Counted from the stretch's first letter, positions 20,022 to 32,429 are shown. The stretch: 64,000 nucleotides of DNA from Tenrec ecaudatus (GCF_050624435.1 NC_134536.1:130912758-130976757), one strand, 5' to 3'. A program made the numbers and translations. The notes: generated by a model not told the origin, from the letters alone.

Positions 20022-20334
20022 AGGATGAACAATGGTTTTGAAGTTTCATGATGTACCATCTATCTATCTATTCATCAATCTATTTAATTTTTTGGTATTT
20101 GCACCTTTGTTACCATATTAGATGATTCAATGTTGAAAGCTAAGCCTGGCCAACAGGGTTGCCTCTGCATTTTCTTCTAAGAATGCGATGGTTTTAGTTA
20201 GTAGCTTCTTAATCCATGATGAATTTGCTTTGCGTATGATATGAGGCCTGGATCTTATTTAATTTTTTTGCATGTGAAAATCAAAATTTCCCTGTGTTAT
20301 TTATTAAAGTGATTCATCTTTGTAAAACATCAGT

Positions 20335-22545
20335 TGACCAGGTTGTTGTTAGGTTCCATCAAGTTGGCTCCGACTCACAGTGACCACACTTAAAGCAGCT
20401 TCCTGTCTTGCACCATCCTCCCAGTTGCTGTTATGGGTGGGCCCATTGTTGCAGCCACTGTGTCAATCCATCCCATCGAGGGTCTTTTTCTCTGATCCTG
20501 TACTTTTCCAAGCATGATGTCCTTTTCCAGGGACTGGTCTCTCCTTAGAACATGTTGCAAGTAGCTTAGAAAAGGATCTCACCATCCTCACTTCTAAGGA
20601 GCGTTCTGGCTGCGCTTCTTCCAGGACAGATTGGCTTGTTCTTCTGGAAGTCCATGATACTTGGAATATTTTCCCCTGGCACTAAAGTTCAAACTCACCG
20701 ATCCTTCTGCAGTCTTCCTTATTGGATGCCAGCATCCATATGCAGACGAGGCCATTGAAAACCTCAGAATTTGGACCAGGCGCATCTTAGGCCTCAAATC
20801 GACATCTTTGCCCTTGAGCATTTTAAAGAGGTCTTATGCAGCAGATTTGCCCAATCCATTATGTCATTTGATTTCTTGCCTGTTGCTTCCAGAAGCATTA
20901 ATTGTGGATCCAAGAAAAATGAAACCCTAAGCAACTTCAATCTTTTCTGTCTATTGTGGTTCAGTTCTGAAGATTTTTGTCTTCTTTACATTGAGTTGCA
21001 ATCCATAAGAAAGGATATCGCTTTTGAGCTTCATCAACAAGAGCCTCAAATCCTCTTTGTTTTTCAAAAACTAAGGGTGTCTCACCTGCAGATCGCAATA
21101 TGTTAGTGAGATTTCCTCTAACCTTGATGCTGTTTGTCTTCATCTAGTCCAGCTTCATGGATTATTTGCTCAGCATGCAGGTTGAATAAATTTGGTGAAA
21201 AGGTACATTTTTTCCACACACCCTTCTTGATTTTAAACCATGCAGTATTCCCTTGTTTTGTTTGAACAAAGGTTCAGGTTCAGCATGAACACCAGGAAGT
21301 GTTTTCAATTTCCCATTCTTCTCAATGTTATCCATAGTTTGCTATAATTCAAGCAGTCAAGTGTGTTTACATAATCAATAAAACACAAGTACACATCTCT
21401 GATTTGTCCACGAGCAGATTTCTAAGTCTCTTTTGATATCCACCTTGGAATTTTTTTTTCCCTTTCCTGCATTTTGAAAGATCTTTTGCTTTCTTCACGT
21501 ATAATGCTCTTGATGTCATTCTGTCATTAGGGTTTAGTGCATCAATCTGGCTTTGGACTGTCCTCTAGTTTCAGGTGGGACCTATGCAAGGTCATATTTT
21601 GGCTTTTGTGGACTTGTTTAAATTCTCTTCGGTTACAAGTTCAACTTACACATGAGCAAATGATTGTTCCATAGTTGGTCCTAGCCTTGCTTTGGATGAT
21701 ATTGAGCATTTCCATGATCTTTTTTTAGGTCAATGTCAGACTGAAGACATTTTCAGAATCGCTCCATTTCTTCACCACTACCTTAGTGGTAGATATGTAC
21801 ATTTGAATAGTAGTTGTATCAACTGGATATCCTTGTAGGTGTTTAGATAGTATCCTATCACAGACGGCATTGTACTTCAAGATTGATCTTGAAATGCCCC
21901 TCTTATGGATGAACGTGATGCCCTTCCTTTTGAACTTGTCATTCCCGGCATAGCTAATCACATGACTATTTGACTCAAGATAGCCGAGACCCATCCATTT
22001 CACCTCACCAATGCCAAGGATGCCCCCCATCTAAGTGTTCCAGTTCATTTTAGACAACTCACAATTTCCCTAGATTCATACTTTGTGCATTCCATGTTCT
22101 GATTATTAGTGGACAGTTACAGCATGCCCATCAGCAAATGAAGGGCCGAGAGGCTCTGCTCCATGCATGTCATTAAAATCGGCTCTCCTTTCAGGAGGCA
22201 GCTCTTTCCCAGGTGTGTTCTGAGTGACTTTCAGCACGAGGGGCTCGCCTTTCGGCACCGTATCAGACAATAGTCTGCTGTTCTTGATGAACTGTCCAGT
22301 TGCTGATTCTCGGAAGTGGGCAGCCCATTCCCTCTTCCTAGTTTGTCCTTAGTCTGGAAGCTCTGCTGAACCCTGGTGACCATGGCTGACCTTGTTGGTA
22401 TTGGACATAGCGGTGGCACACGTTCTAGTATCATAGCATCACATAAGGCACCAGCAGCATGGCAAACTGATGGATGAGTGGCGGCAGCTGACCATAGATA
22501 GGTTTGTTTCTTGACTTTCAATGCTATTCCACTGGTATATGTATC
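20335..22545 (-). mobile_element. RTE-type (BovB-like) LINE, antisense, about 2.2 kb
   Basis: The left end is the RTE 3' terminus ('gttaggttccatcaagttgg', 'ctccgactcacagtgaccac'). Antisense reading at 21725-22030 gives an endonuclease-like segment containing ILGIGEVKWMGLGYLESNSH and an IQMYISTT stretch, as in RTE apurinic endonucleases. The reverse-transcriptase core is largely deleted (compare 49305-50225), so the copy is dead. The right end holds the 5' leader ('ttagtctggaagctctgctg'). It is flanked on both sides by one LINE-1, so it inserted into that LINE-1. Confidence 0.9.
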
Positions 22546-22611
22546 TATTGTCATTCCAGTACTAGGCTATTTTAATTACTCTAGCTGTATATGCAAAAAA
22601 AAAAAAAAACA

Positions 22612-22785
22612 CCCTGCCATCAAGCCAATGCCAACTCATCACCACCCTAGAGTGAGTTTCTGACACCGTAACTCTTTAAAGGAGTAGAAAGTCTCATCGT
22701 CCTCTCTTGGAGGGGATGGTGGTTTAGAACTGCTGAGCTTGTGGATCCCAGCCCAACTCGTAACGAGTATGCCACCAGGGCTGTA
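22612..22785 (-). mobile_element. AfroSINE-type SINE nested in LINE-1, antisense
   Basis: The tail is 'gccatcaagccaatgccaac', the body 'ggagtagaaagtctcatcgt' and the head 'acgagtatgccaccagggct'. A 16-A run just before it (22594-22609) lies between the LINE-1 break and this SINE. Confidence 0.85.
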
Positions 22786-23480
22786 TAGTCTATTTTGAAA
22801 TCAGCAAGCGTGAGTTCTCCTACTGTGCTCTTCTCTTTCTGAATGGCGTTAGCCATCCAGAACTCTCACCATTCCACATAAAGTTGAGGATTGGTTTCTC
22901 TGTTTCTGTAAAGGAGGCTGTTGGACTTTTGATTGAGATTGTGGTGAATCTATAGATCGCTTTGGAGAGTATTGACCTCTTAGCCCTATTAAGCCTTTCA
23001 ATCTATGAACATAGATCATCTTTCCATTTATGTCTTCTTCAGTCTATTTCAGCGTAGCCTGTAGTTTTCATTATCGAAGTCCTTCATGTCTCCGATTAGA
23101 TTTATTCCTAGGTATTTCATTCTGAGATGCTACTGTCAATACAATTATTTCCCCAATTTCCCTCTCAGATTTCTCATCGCTTGGATATAGAAACCCAGCG
23201 GATCGTGTTGTTGTTGACCTTGTATCCTGTAATGTTGCTAAATTCCTCTACTGACTCTAGACGTTTACTTGGTGGCTCTTTGTGCTTTTATAGCAGGTTG
23301 TTAAGCAGGAGAAAAAAGAGGTGAAGTTCTGTGGAAGGAACTTGACCCGATTGGTTATGCAGGGTGTGCTGGAATGAAGACCCCTCGCTCCCCGCTTGCA
23401 CCCCCCTAGGAAGCCAAGTCTCGATCCTCGCAACAAGGAGAAGTCTTGAGCCTGGCACTGATTTCTTCTTTCTCCCACAG

Positions 23481-26400
23481 GCTCCTGGCCTTGGCTGCCA
23501 CAGAGGTGCAGGGCTGGTGGCATCAAGTGACCAGGTGGATGTACCCCCAAGAGAATTCCTTTCAACCCTTGCAGTTCCTACTGCTGGTGGGGGTCCCAGT
23601 GGCAAGTGTCCTCCTCCTGGCCCAGTGCCTTCGATGGCACTGTCCTCACTGGCTGCTGGGAACCTGCCAGAAGCCCGGTCCAGAAGATCCCGTGTGCCTA
23701 CCCACTCACCTACCCGACAACGAGGCCTCAAGCCCATGCCCGCCAGCTACCCTGTCAGAGATGGCTGCCTTCTACCAGGAACTGAACACGCCCACCCAAG
23801 GCCACACAGTCACCCGCCAGCTGATGAATAAACTCCTGCTGTTCTCCGTTCGAGAGGTGGACCACCGTGGTGGCTGCCTGATACTCCAAGATACTGGCAT
23901 CTCCTTGCTCATCCCACCAGGTAAGAGTCCCTTTCTCGATGGGGCCCTTCAGTCTCAGATGCAGCACACGCCTGTCCGGATGATGCCTTCCACAAAGGCA
24001 CTGCACCTAAGGGAGCATCCTTCGGCGGCAGCTTCATAATGCTGAATTTTAGGATCACTTCCTTGATGCCAGTAAAACTATGACTCTATTGACTCCAGAG
24101 GGCGGGGCGTATTCCACATGCTTTTTGATGACTCCCTGGCGCATGGAAGCAAGTGGAAGCCCCCCCTAGTTCTAACAGAATGATAATGCCAATTGCCCAG
24201 TCAATGTAATAAAGAGCACAATGTAGCAAATTCACACAGTGCATTGCAGGGCTGGGGTGAGGGCGGGGCAGCCTTTCTGGGAGGCGGTGATTTCCTCAAG
24301 TGGACACCACAAGTCAGCTCATAGACATCTTGCTCCCATTCCATATTGCCTCCCTGTGCCCCCTGCTGAGAGCACTCTCTTAGGCCCTTGTCCATGTTCC
24401 CTCCCACCCTGCATCCTCCTGCAAGGGGAGGATGGTTTTGCCAAACTCCTTCAGGCTCTCCGTTTCCCCAGGTGCTGTGCCCATGGGCCGCCAGGAGCGA
24501 GTGTCTCTGGTCCTGGTTTGGGATCTGTCAGATGCCCCATCACTGTCCAAGAACCAGGGGCTGGTGAGCCCTGTGGTGGCCTGTGGGCCCCACGGGGCCA
24601 CCTTCTTGAAGCCCTGTACCCTGACATTCAAGCACTGTGCCCAGCAGCCCAGCCAGGCCCGTACCTACAGCAGCAACACGAGCCTGCTGGACGTCAAGGC
24701 CTGGAGGGCCCTGGGGCGGCCAGGGGCCTACACCTCCCGAGATGAATGTCGAATCCCCCTCTCCCACTTCAGGTAGGTCCCTGCCCCTGGCCTATCTCCC
24801 TGTCCCTATCCCTCTGGTGTGGTCTCCTCTGTTCCTTTTCTGCCTGCCTACTCCAACCTCATTGTGTTCCACAGCAATGCTACTTTATGGGATGGTTTGC
24901 CAGTCCTTTGTGCCCAAGTGCCTCTCTCCGGTCCCTCTCTCCAGGGCGGTGTATCTCCCAGCTGTTGCTCTACTTGCCCAGGAGTGTCTGGCTCAGCCCG
25001 TGTTCCTTCTAACCACCCTCTATCCCGTGTCTGCCCTCCATCTCCTTGTGTTTCTAGGACCTCCTGTCTCCCAGACTTCTTGCCATCCCATTGATGAGGC
25101 CAGGGCCATGAGTGGCATTAGTCTCAAGTGTGGCAACTCTGCCCCACCTTCCCTGGCTGACAGTACTCACTGACTCCCCATCCCACTTCATGATGATGAT
25201 GACTCTTTCATCGTCCCCTTCGACCACCCCACTCCACCTTCTCTTTACTCACTGGGGTTGCTCTCCTCATCTCCCTGGACACCCCACACCCCCTGGGCCC
25301 CCAGCAAGTAGAGAGTTGGGCGGTAGGGTGCTTGAGCCCAAGGGCGCCCAAGCCCAGGCCTCCTCAGCTCGACTCCTCATGTCTCCCTCCGCAGCCTCTA
25401 CACCTGCGTGCTGGAGGCGCCAGTGGGGCGTCAGGGCCGCAAGTGGCTGCAGCTGGCCGTGTTCTGTTCCCCCCTGGCGCCGGGGCAGTCCCACCTGCAG
25501 CTGCGCATCTACTTCCTGAATAACACCCCCTGCGCCCTGCAGTGGGCCATCACCAATGAGCAGCCCCACGGTGGGCGCCTGCGCGGGCCCTGCCAGCTCT
25601 TTGACTTCACCGGAGTCCGCGGAGACCAGTGCCTGAAACTCAAGTACATCTCTGAGGGTGAGGGAGGCGGAGTTCTGGGGGAGAGGATCAGGGGGAGCCC
25701 CATGAAATCCAAGAATCCTCCTTTCCTCCCCAGACTCCTGGGCAGGCAGCAACTCCAAAGCAAAACCTTGTAACATCCGCTGGCGTCTCTAGGGCACCTC
25801 AGGCTGTGTCCACTTTCTGCTGCTGCCTTCTAGGTCCTTGGCCCCTGGGGAGAGGTGGGAGTGGGGAGCAGAACTGATCCACACGCCTTGCAGGAGCAGA
25901 GGAGGCCCAGAGAGGCCATTGTTACTGGCCAACCTGGATGGGGCTGGTGTTGGGAACAGGGGCTGGTGTTGGGCCCCTCCCCTTTATAGGCTGGCAGCTG
26001 GAATTGCCCTTGGGCTGTGCATGGGGGGAAGTGAGGGTATATGTCAGGCCGGCGAAGGAAGACCATTAAAAAATGGGGTCCCCTGTCTGGGCTCTGGGGA
26101 CTCATGTCCATCTGAGACCCCCTTCCCTCTCTGGCACCTCATCCCTCCTGCCGGAGGACCACAGAACAGGTCCTTCTGGGATGTCTGTGGACGGCTCTGC
26201 TCTCTGAAGCCCCTTTTCCCCCCCGCCCCTTTCTCCCCAGGTTGGGAGAATGTGGACGATAGCAGTTGCCAGCTGGTTCCCCATCTCCACATCTGGCACG
26301 GAAAATGCCCCTTCCGTTCCTTCTGCTTCCGGAAAAAAGGTAGCGCTGGGATTCCATGCCCACTTCCAGCCTACTCCCCTCCCGGGAACCCTGAGCTCGC

Positions 26401-29400
26401 AGCCCCGCCCATGGCCTTGCACACCCACGGAGAAAACACGGAGCTGCCTCTCAGGTTTCCAATGATACCACACCTTCCCTTAAAGTCACCCGCTCGCTCG
26501 CCGGCCCTTTCATCTTGCTCACCTGCCTTGCTCTCACCTCCGCGGCCTTCCCTCCGCAGCCAATGAGAGTGAGGACTGCTCGGCACTAACCAATGAGATC
26601 ATTGTCACCATGCACACCTTCCAGGATGTGAGTAGGAGCTGGGCGCAGAGGAAGGGTGGGGCCTCGGGGTGTCCTGGCCAAAGAGGCGGGGCCTGGGTGC
26701 TTGTCTGCTTTCTGCTGCTGCGCCCCACCCCCACCCCAAGAGAAGCTATGAGGCCATCTAAGTTGAGAATCTTTGGGGGACCTGAGGGTCCACGTTAGAC
26801 AGACCCCCTCATGGCCTCACTTGAGGCTGGGGGCAGGATGGGGGGGCAGGGAGGAGGCACAGGCGCCTGAGTCATGTCTATTCTTCAGTGACCACTTCCT
26901 GACCCTACCCAGGGCCTCTCCTGGTTTCTTAGGACGCACCCCATTTGACTTTCCTGATTCAGTTTCTAAAAGGGGTGTTGTGATTGTTAGGTGTGGTCCA
27001 ATAGCGATCCTGTGCACAACAGAACGAAACCCAGACCTGCCCTGCGCCATCCTCACAGTGGCTATACTTGACCCCATTGTTGCAGCCACCGTGTCAATCC
27101 GTCCTGTCAAGGGCTTTCCTCCTTTTTGCTGACCTTGTACTTGGTCGGGTGCTTGCTGCTCTTTGGAAAACGTGTCAAAAATCTGTGAGCCAAAGCCTCA
27201 CCGTCACCGGCTTCTAAGGGGAGGGCTGGATGGGTACATGGAAGACTGCAGGCGGGGAAGCAGGGGACAAAGAGTTCTGGGTGGGAAAGGGCTGTGTCCC
27301 TGGCAAAGTGGCCCAGGGGTGAGAGGCTAAAGGAGAGACATGAGGAGTGGATGTGGGCGCCCCAGCTTCTTGCTTCAGGGCTATTTTAGGACCCTTCTGC
27401 CTGTCCCTCTGTCCCCCAGGGCTTGGAGACCAGGTACATGGAGATTGTCAGGTTCCAGGCATCTGAGGAGGAGTCCTGGGCAGCAGCCCCCCCAGTCTCC
27501 CAGCCTCCCCCATGCAACAGGTGAGGTTGCAGCAGCCCGAGCCCGTGGGAAGCTTGTGCCAACCCCCACGAAGGGGGTGGGGTGGGGGGAATGTGGGAGC
27601 ACCAGCCTGGGTCGCCGTGACCGTCCCCTCTGAGAACACCAGTGTCCCTCTGCCCCAGGCTGCCCCCAGAGCTCTTTGAGCAGCTGCAGATGCTGCTGGA
27701 ACCGAACAGCATCACGGGCAATGACTGGCGCCGCCTGGCCTCCCACCTGGGGCTCTGTGGCATGAAAATCCGGTAAGAAGGGGCGTAAATGGAAGAGGGG
27801 GAGGGTGGGTTCTTCGTGACACCCTAGGGACTGGCCCAGGCAAGGGAATGACTTAAAAGTCAGAGCCTGACTGCTCCTTGTGCCCCCCTTTCTGTAAAAG
27901 CACACTGTTTCTGTCAGTCACAGCATCCCCAGTACCTGCTGTGATCCATGGTACAGAGTAGGTGTCAGCGAGTATTGTAAATGGGAGCAGAGAAACCTGC
28001 CTGCTTGTGAGTGTTTGGCACGCGAACTGCTCACGAGAGATCAGCCACAATGGGCACAATGTAGGCATGCTCCCTTTTAAGGGGCCTAAGAAATCAGAGA
28101 ATCATTCTGAGCTGAGCCCTGGGGGTCCCAGATTCTGAGTGCTATTGTGAGGGAAGATTTCCCCTGGGAGATGGAGCTAGAGGGCTGCATCCCAAAGACA
28201 GGGCAGAATTCAAGACCACCCGTTCAGCACACATTTAGCAAGCACCTACTGTGTTCCGAAAATGGTGCGGCTCTACTGAGAGATGAGATCCATGAGGCAT
28301 GGCGCCTGCCTCTGGGAGCTGCTAGCAGGGAGGCATCAACTACTGCCTTGAGTTGATCCGCAGAGGAGACCCTCCCCCATGGGGCATTTGGGGAATGCCC
28401 CCTTTATGGAAGCAGAATGCCTTGGATTCCCCCTTGGGGCTCGAACGGCTGACCACTTAGAACAAAGAGCTTTTCTCTGTGCGGCCCCCAGGCCTTCTCC
28501 AGAGAGGGTCACAGAGGGGTTGAAAGCATGAAGGCACCTATAAAGGATCCTGGGCACCCATGGGGCTGCGTGAGATCTGAAAGGTCAGGTGTTCAAAATC
28601 ACCAGTCGCTTCTCGGTAGGAAGATGGGGACTTCTCCCGTACAGAGTCTCAGAAACCCACAGCGACAGTGTTCCCCCGCCCTATGGGGTCACTCTGACTT
28701 GGCATGGACATGATGGTGGTGAGCCTTTGTTTCCCTTTTCTTCTCTGGTCCCCTGTACCTTACTGGTCATAGCAACCGGGCACGACAAGTTGTAAGCAGA
28801 GACACGGAGGATAGCTGAAAGTTAGACTGGGAAAGAACCGTGGGAGCTGTCGCCTGAAGTCACCATGGCACAGGGGAGCACAGAACGGTCCCTTCCACGT
28901 GCGGGGTCCGGGGAGTGGGAGCTAGAAAGGTCGGCAGGGACAGGGAGCAGGGAGAAGGACAGATCAGCAGCAAAGGTGGCTGGGGTGCAAGGCGGGAAGG
29001 GCCAGGCCTGAGGAAGGTTCTGGCTGGGAGGAGGGATGATGGTGGAATTCAGGTGGGTGCGGGGTGGTGTGGAAGGGGGAGGCACAGAGAACAGGGGAGA
29101 TTCCAGGAAGGCTTTGAGCAGGAGGGTTTGTGATCAAAGCCATGGTTGAGCGCATCTCAGGATGCTGTGGCCCGGGGTTGGGGGTTGGGGAAGGAAAGGA
29201 GTTAGGAAGGAGACCAGCGGTGGGGCTGGCGGGTTGGGGCAGGTGGAGAAAGGCCACCCCAGAAAGTGACAGCTGGACACAGGTGGACACAACCTGAACA
29301 TCCTCTCAGCCAGGCCCTCTGTCCCGGAAGAGGCAGCGGAGGCACGGAGAGGCACGGGGATTTGTCTCTTAGCCCCTGGGACAGACGTCCTGTTGTAAAC

Positions 29401-29833
29401 CCTGGGCTCTTCTAGGTCTCGCGCCTCCCTTCCCTAGGAGGGAAGTCAGGTGGGTGGGGACACAAGAGCTCAGATCCTGGAGTTGCTGAGCTAACCATGC
29501 GCGGGAGCAGACCCCCAGGACGTCACAGTATTGGTGCTGAGAGAGGAGGGCCCTTCCCGGCCGGCTCCTGCATCCTCTCTCTCTTCTTTTCCCAATGCCT
29601 CTCCCATCAGATTCCTGTCCTGCCAGCGCAGCCCCGCAGCCGCCATCCTGGAGCTGTTTCAGGAGCAGAACGGGAGCCTGCAGGAGCTGCACTACCTCAT
29701 GACCTCCATGGAGAGGCTGGACTGCGCCTCCGCCATCCAGAACTACCTGAGCGGGAAGCTGGCTGGCAGCCCGGCCCCTTCTCCAGGGCTCGCCCAGGAT
29801 AACCAGGGTCTGGAGCTGGACGAGAAGCTCTGA
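23481..29833 (+). CDS. UNC5CL: UNC5C-like protein (ZU5-UPA-death domain), eight coding exons
   Basis: UNC5CL is a death-domain adaptor of mucosal epithelium. It is known to be anchored by its N-terminus and to activate NF-kB/JNK through IRAK and TRAF6. Coding parts: 23539-23920, 24472-24772, 25395-25657, 26241-26339, 26560-26627, 27420-27520, 27659-27772 and 29611-29833. All have GT/AG borders and phases that join without a break. The product is 516 residues, close to the usual family length. The start is MYPQENSF; no in-frame Met precedes it in the exon, whose acceptor is at 23479-23480, leaving 58 nt of 5' UTR. A hydrophobic anchor spans about 11-28, ZU5 about 105-235, UPA about 240-385 and the death domain about 405-490. 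An HFS motif (226-228), as used for autoproteolysis by PIDD-like ZU5 proteins, sits at the ZU5/UPA border. No frameshift or stop is seen. The family call is firm. The upstream non-coding exon and the 3' end are not placed. Confidence 0.95.
26975..27230 (-). mobile_element. RTE-type LINE 3' end in UNC5CL intron 5
   Basis: Antisense order: 'gattgttaggtgtggtccaa', 'tgtgcacaacagaacgaaac', 'gttgcagccaccgtgtcaat', 'gtgagccaaagcctcaccgt'. It lies between coding exons 5 and 6, with about 190 bp left before the exon 6 acceptor. Confidence 0.85.
27773..29610. other. UNC5CL intron 7
   Basis: This is the longest coding intron of UNC5CL (1838 bp), between the two death-domain exons. It contains MIR-like pieces near 27905-27985 ('catggtacagagtaggtgtc') and 28215-28290 ('agcaagcacctactgtgttc'), a SINE (28535-28722) and otherwise G-rich unique sequence. 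Confidence 0.8.
28535..28722 (+). mobile_element. AfroSINE-type SINE in UNC5CL intron 7
   Basis: It has 'gctgcgtgagatctgaaagg', a degenerate B box 'caggtgttcaaaatcacc', 'gtctcagaaacccacagcga' and the tail 'ctatggggtcactctgactt'. The copy is old. Confidence 0.7.
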
Positions 29834-31105
29834 GCTCCTTCCCAGAGGGAGGGCAGGGCAGAGTGGGGGCCTGTGGGACACCCCACATCTAAGAAGGACA
29901 CAACAGCCCTTCGTGGCTGTGCCTGTGGACCTCAGCAGAAGAACCTTGAGCTACGGTGTGCAAAGGGAGGGCCACTGCCAGCCTCTCCCAGGCAGCCCTC
30001 CTTCTGAGTGCAGGCAGATCCCCGGCTGGTCGGCAGGGGGCGCAGGAGCCCAGGAGATGGCCATAGATGGCTAACCTCCTGGAGCTATCTCCTGGACTGG
30101 ATGGACAGGCCAGGCGGGTGACACCCTAGTTGGCACTCCTTAGGGGAGGAGTGTTCAGCCCACAAATGTACGCTGAGCGCTTCGTGCATACCCGGCGTTG
30201 GCCTGGGTAGTTCATGGAATTCTGGATTCTATGAGATGGGGGCAGGTGTACACTTCTGGGGAGTACAGATTTGCCCATAGGAGCTGAGGGCAGACCCTAG
30301 AACACAGCACGTTACCTCGTTACCTCGTGTTTAAAGGATTTACCTCGCAGGCTTGAGGGGCTGAGAAGGGAGAAAGCTGAGTGTGGCCTGAAGCTGTGAG
30401 AAGACTTCAGGCCAGATGTTGGAGGCCGGGTGGGGGTGGGGGTGCTGTGGACATGTAAGAAATGGTTCTGAGATCTTTGGGAAGGTGAGGGTGAAAGACA
30501 GGCTTAACTAGGAGCTGAAGTGAGCAGGTAGTGTTGGTAGCGGCTCCCTGGGTGGAGATGAGACCAGGACAAGCGTGTGCAGCCAGACCTGAGGGCAGGT
30601 CATTATACCAGGCTGTCCGCTTCGGTCTCCTTGGCCTACCTGTGTCTCCTTAGTCTCCTGCTTGGGTCTTGTGTTCCACCACCTCTGCCATTAACTCGAT
30701 CATAAAGCATGATGGAAGCAGAAAAGAAAGGTAAAATTATCATTCTAGCCTTACCTTTTTATCTCGTTAACTCGAATGGACTGACTCTAAGCCTCTGATT
30801 TGTCTCTTTCTGTTGCTACCCCTGCTCTCTCTCTCTCCCCCCAAAGCTCCACGTGTCTCTCTGTTACTGGGTGCTCTGGTCTCTTTTTTTCCCCTCTACT
30901 TGGTTATGATGTCTTGTGCTTATGTATTGCCTTCTCAGAAATCCAGGCATTATCCTCAGGCCGAATGTCTCCAAGCCAGTGGTGTACACCACAGGCTATT
31001 GACAAAGATGAGCCTCCTCTGGGATTGGATGGGTAGGTTGTTGAGTTTCCTCCCAGTGGGCGACATCTGATTTAGGATCAGAAAAAGAAAGCCAGGGATT
31101 AGAGA
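29834..31105. other. UNC5CL 3' flank
   Basis: It probably begins with the UNC5CL 3' UTR. No canonical AATAAA is seen in the first kilobase; the first clear one is at 31358-31363, which is far. A MIR-like fragment lies near 30160-30210 ('tacgctgagcgcttcgtgca'). There are no further exons. Confidence 0.45.
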
Positions 31106-31109
31106 ATCC

Positions 31110-31180
31110 CCATGGAATCCACAGGTATTATTCAGCACCTACTATGTGTTACACATTGTCTAGAACAGAAGCTCGGTAGA
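31110..31180 (-). repeat. MIR fragment, antisense
   Basis: The block 'attcagcacctactatgtgt' with 'tacacattgtctagaac' matches the MIR core ('gagcacctactatgtgccag'). Confidence 0.6.
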
Positions 31181-32222
31181 CTGGATCCTGAAAGGAGAGC
31201 CAAGGTCGTGGACGCAATTCTAGCAACTCAGTGGTGTGCAGAGGCAGAGTTAATTGGCTCAAGGGCAGGCAAACAGTCTGTCTGGCAACACAGTTTGCTC
31301 CTGTATGTATTTAATTAAAGAATATTAAAGCCTTTTCTATGATGAGCCATATTGTATAATAAAATATGAACATCACCTCTCTTGGTTACTAACGGTTTCT
31401 GGCTGAGATTGATAAAATTTGATGTGGGTATGAATGGTTTCATGGCGTAAAATTGCACCGATGGGTGAAGGTTAGAGGGAAGGGTTTTGTAGATGTTGTT
31501 TCCAGTATGAAAATAAGGGTTGTTCAGGTCAATGGAAGACATGATGCAATAGAAGTTGAGCAGATTGTCAAGGGGCAGCTTGAAAAGACGGAGTGAAGTG
31601 TGCCATGAAACCTACGCAGAAGGGTTAGAATTCTAAAAGAGAAGGACCTAGTCGCCATTGCCATTTCTCAAGTTGAAAGAACTGAAGGGGACCCTCCCCC
31701 CCAAAAATAACCCAGGTATCAATTTGCCATGATGATGGATTCTTTAGGAAAAAACATGGGATGGCAGGGGAAAGCAACAAAAGATAAAGGAATACGCAGA
31801 GTCACTGTACCAAGAACAATCCGCTGAAACTCAACCCTTTCCAGAGGTAGCCTGTGATCAAGCACTGAGGGCGCCCAAGGAGCAGATGGAATGCCAGAGA
31901 TTCAATTCCTTCTGTTAGAGTAAGTCTTCAGAAGCTGGGCCTTTGGCCTGCCCTCCTTTAGCTTACTTATCCTTTGCTACCATTCTCCTAATCCTCCCAA
32001 CCCAGCAGGGGCCGCTCTATGTGGGTGCATGGATCTTTCCTCTCTTCACTTGATTCAGGGTTCAGTCACTGCGATGACCTTTGTTCTTCTTAATACTAGC
32101 GCCATCTCGTCTCCAAGTCAGTCAAAAGCATCTTTAGAACAGGTTAGTCATTTTAGCTCATCTGGGATTGTGAATGGAAGCTTTGGAGGCTCCTGTGATG
32201 TCACAGAAAGCTTTTTAGCCCT
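31181..32222. other. Non-coding, AT-richer, no clear feature
   Basis: No exon or RNA gene is recognised. A segment at 31560-31900 ('gacggagtgaagtgtgccat', 'ttgccatgatgatggattct') is repeat-like and resembles an internal LINE part, but I could not place it. Confidence 0.3.
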
Positions 32223-32224
32223 CT

Positions 32225-32425
32225 TCCCAACTATTCCGAAGGGACTCCCGGTGCCCCACGGAGGAGGCTTGGGACTCACTGCCATTGAGCCGATTTGACT
32301 CATAGCAAGGACAGCGGAGAACTGCCCTGGGTCCTGAGATGGCGAATCTTTACAGGATAGAAAGTCTCATCTTTCTCCTGAAGAACGGCTGACCTTGTGG
32401 CTGGCAGCCCAACTACTCTTGGGGA
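32225..32425 (-). mobile_element. AfroSINE-type SINE, antisense
   Basis: It has 'ctcactgccattgagccgat', 'ttgactcatagcaaggacag', 'aggatagaaagtctcatctt' and 'cttgtggctggcagcccaac'. Confidence 0.85.
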
Positions 32426-32429
32426 GAAA

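Larger units (their letters stand above)
18410..23320 (-). mobile_element. LINE-1 fragment, antisense, with nested insertions
   Basis: The 3' UTR comes first ('ggtagccgggcaccatccca', 'ggcctccaagcgtttaaggc'), then the ORF2 3' part ('ggctattgtaaacaaggctg', 'gcaatgaacattggtg'; 'ccacactgtcttccacatca'; 'tgaatttgctttgcgtatga'). After the RTE insertion it resumes in ORF2 ('agtactaggctattttaatt', 'gtgagttctcctactgtgct', 'gtcttcttcagtctatttca', 'gatcgtgttgttgttgacct'). ORF2 is broken by many stops and gaps. Nested are an RTE 3' end (19300-19505), an RTE (20335-22545) and a SINE (22612-22785). It ends about 160 bp before the acceptor of the first UNC5CL coding exon. Confidence 0.85.

Noticed and set aside
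26628-27419. A possible extra UNC5CL exon in intron 5
   Set aside because: The open frame there comes from an antisense RTE 3' end, and the flanking exons join in phase without it.
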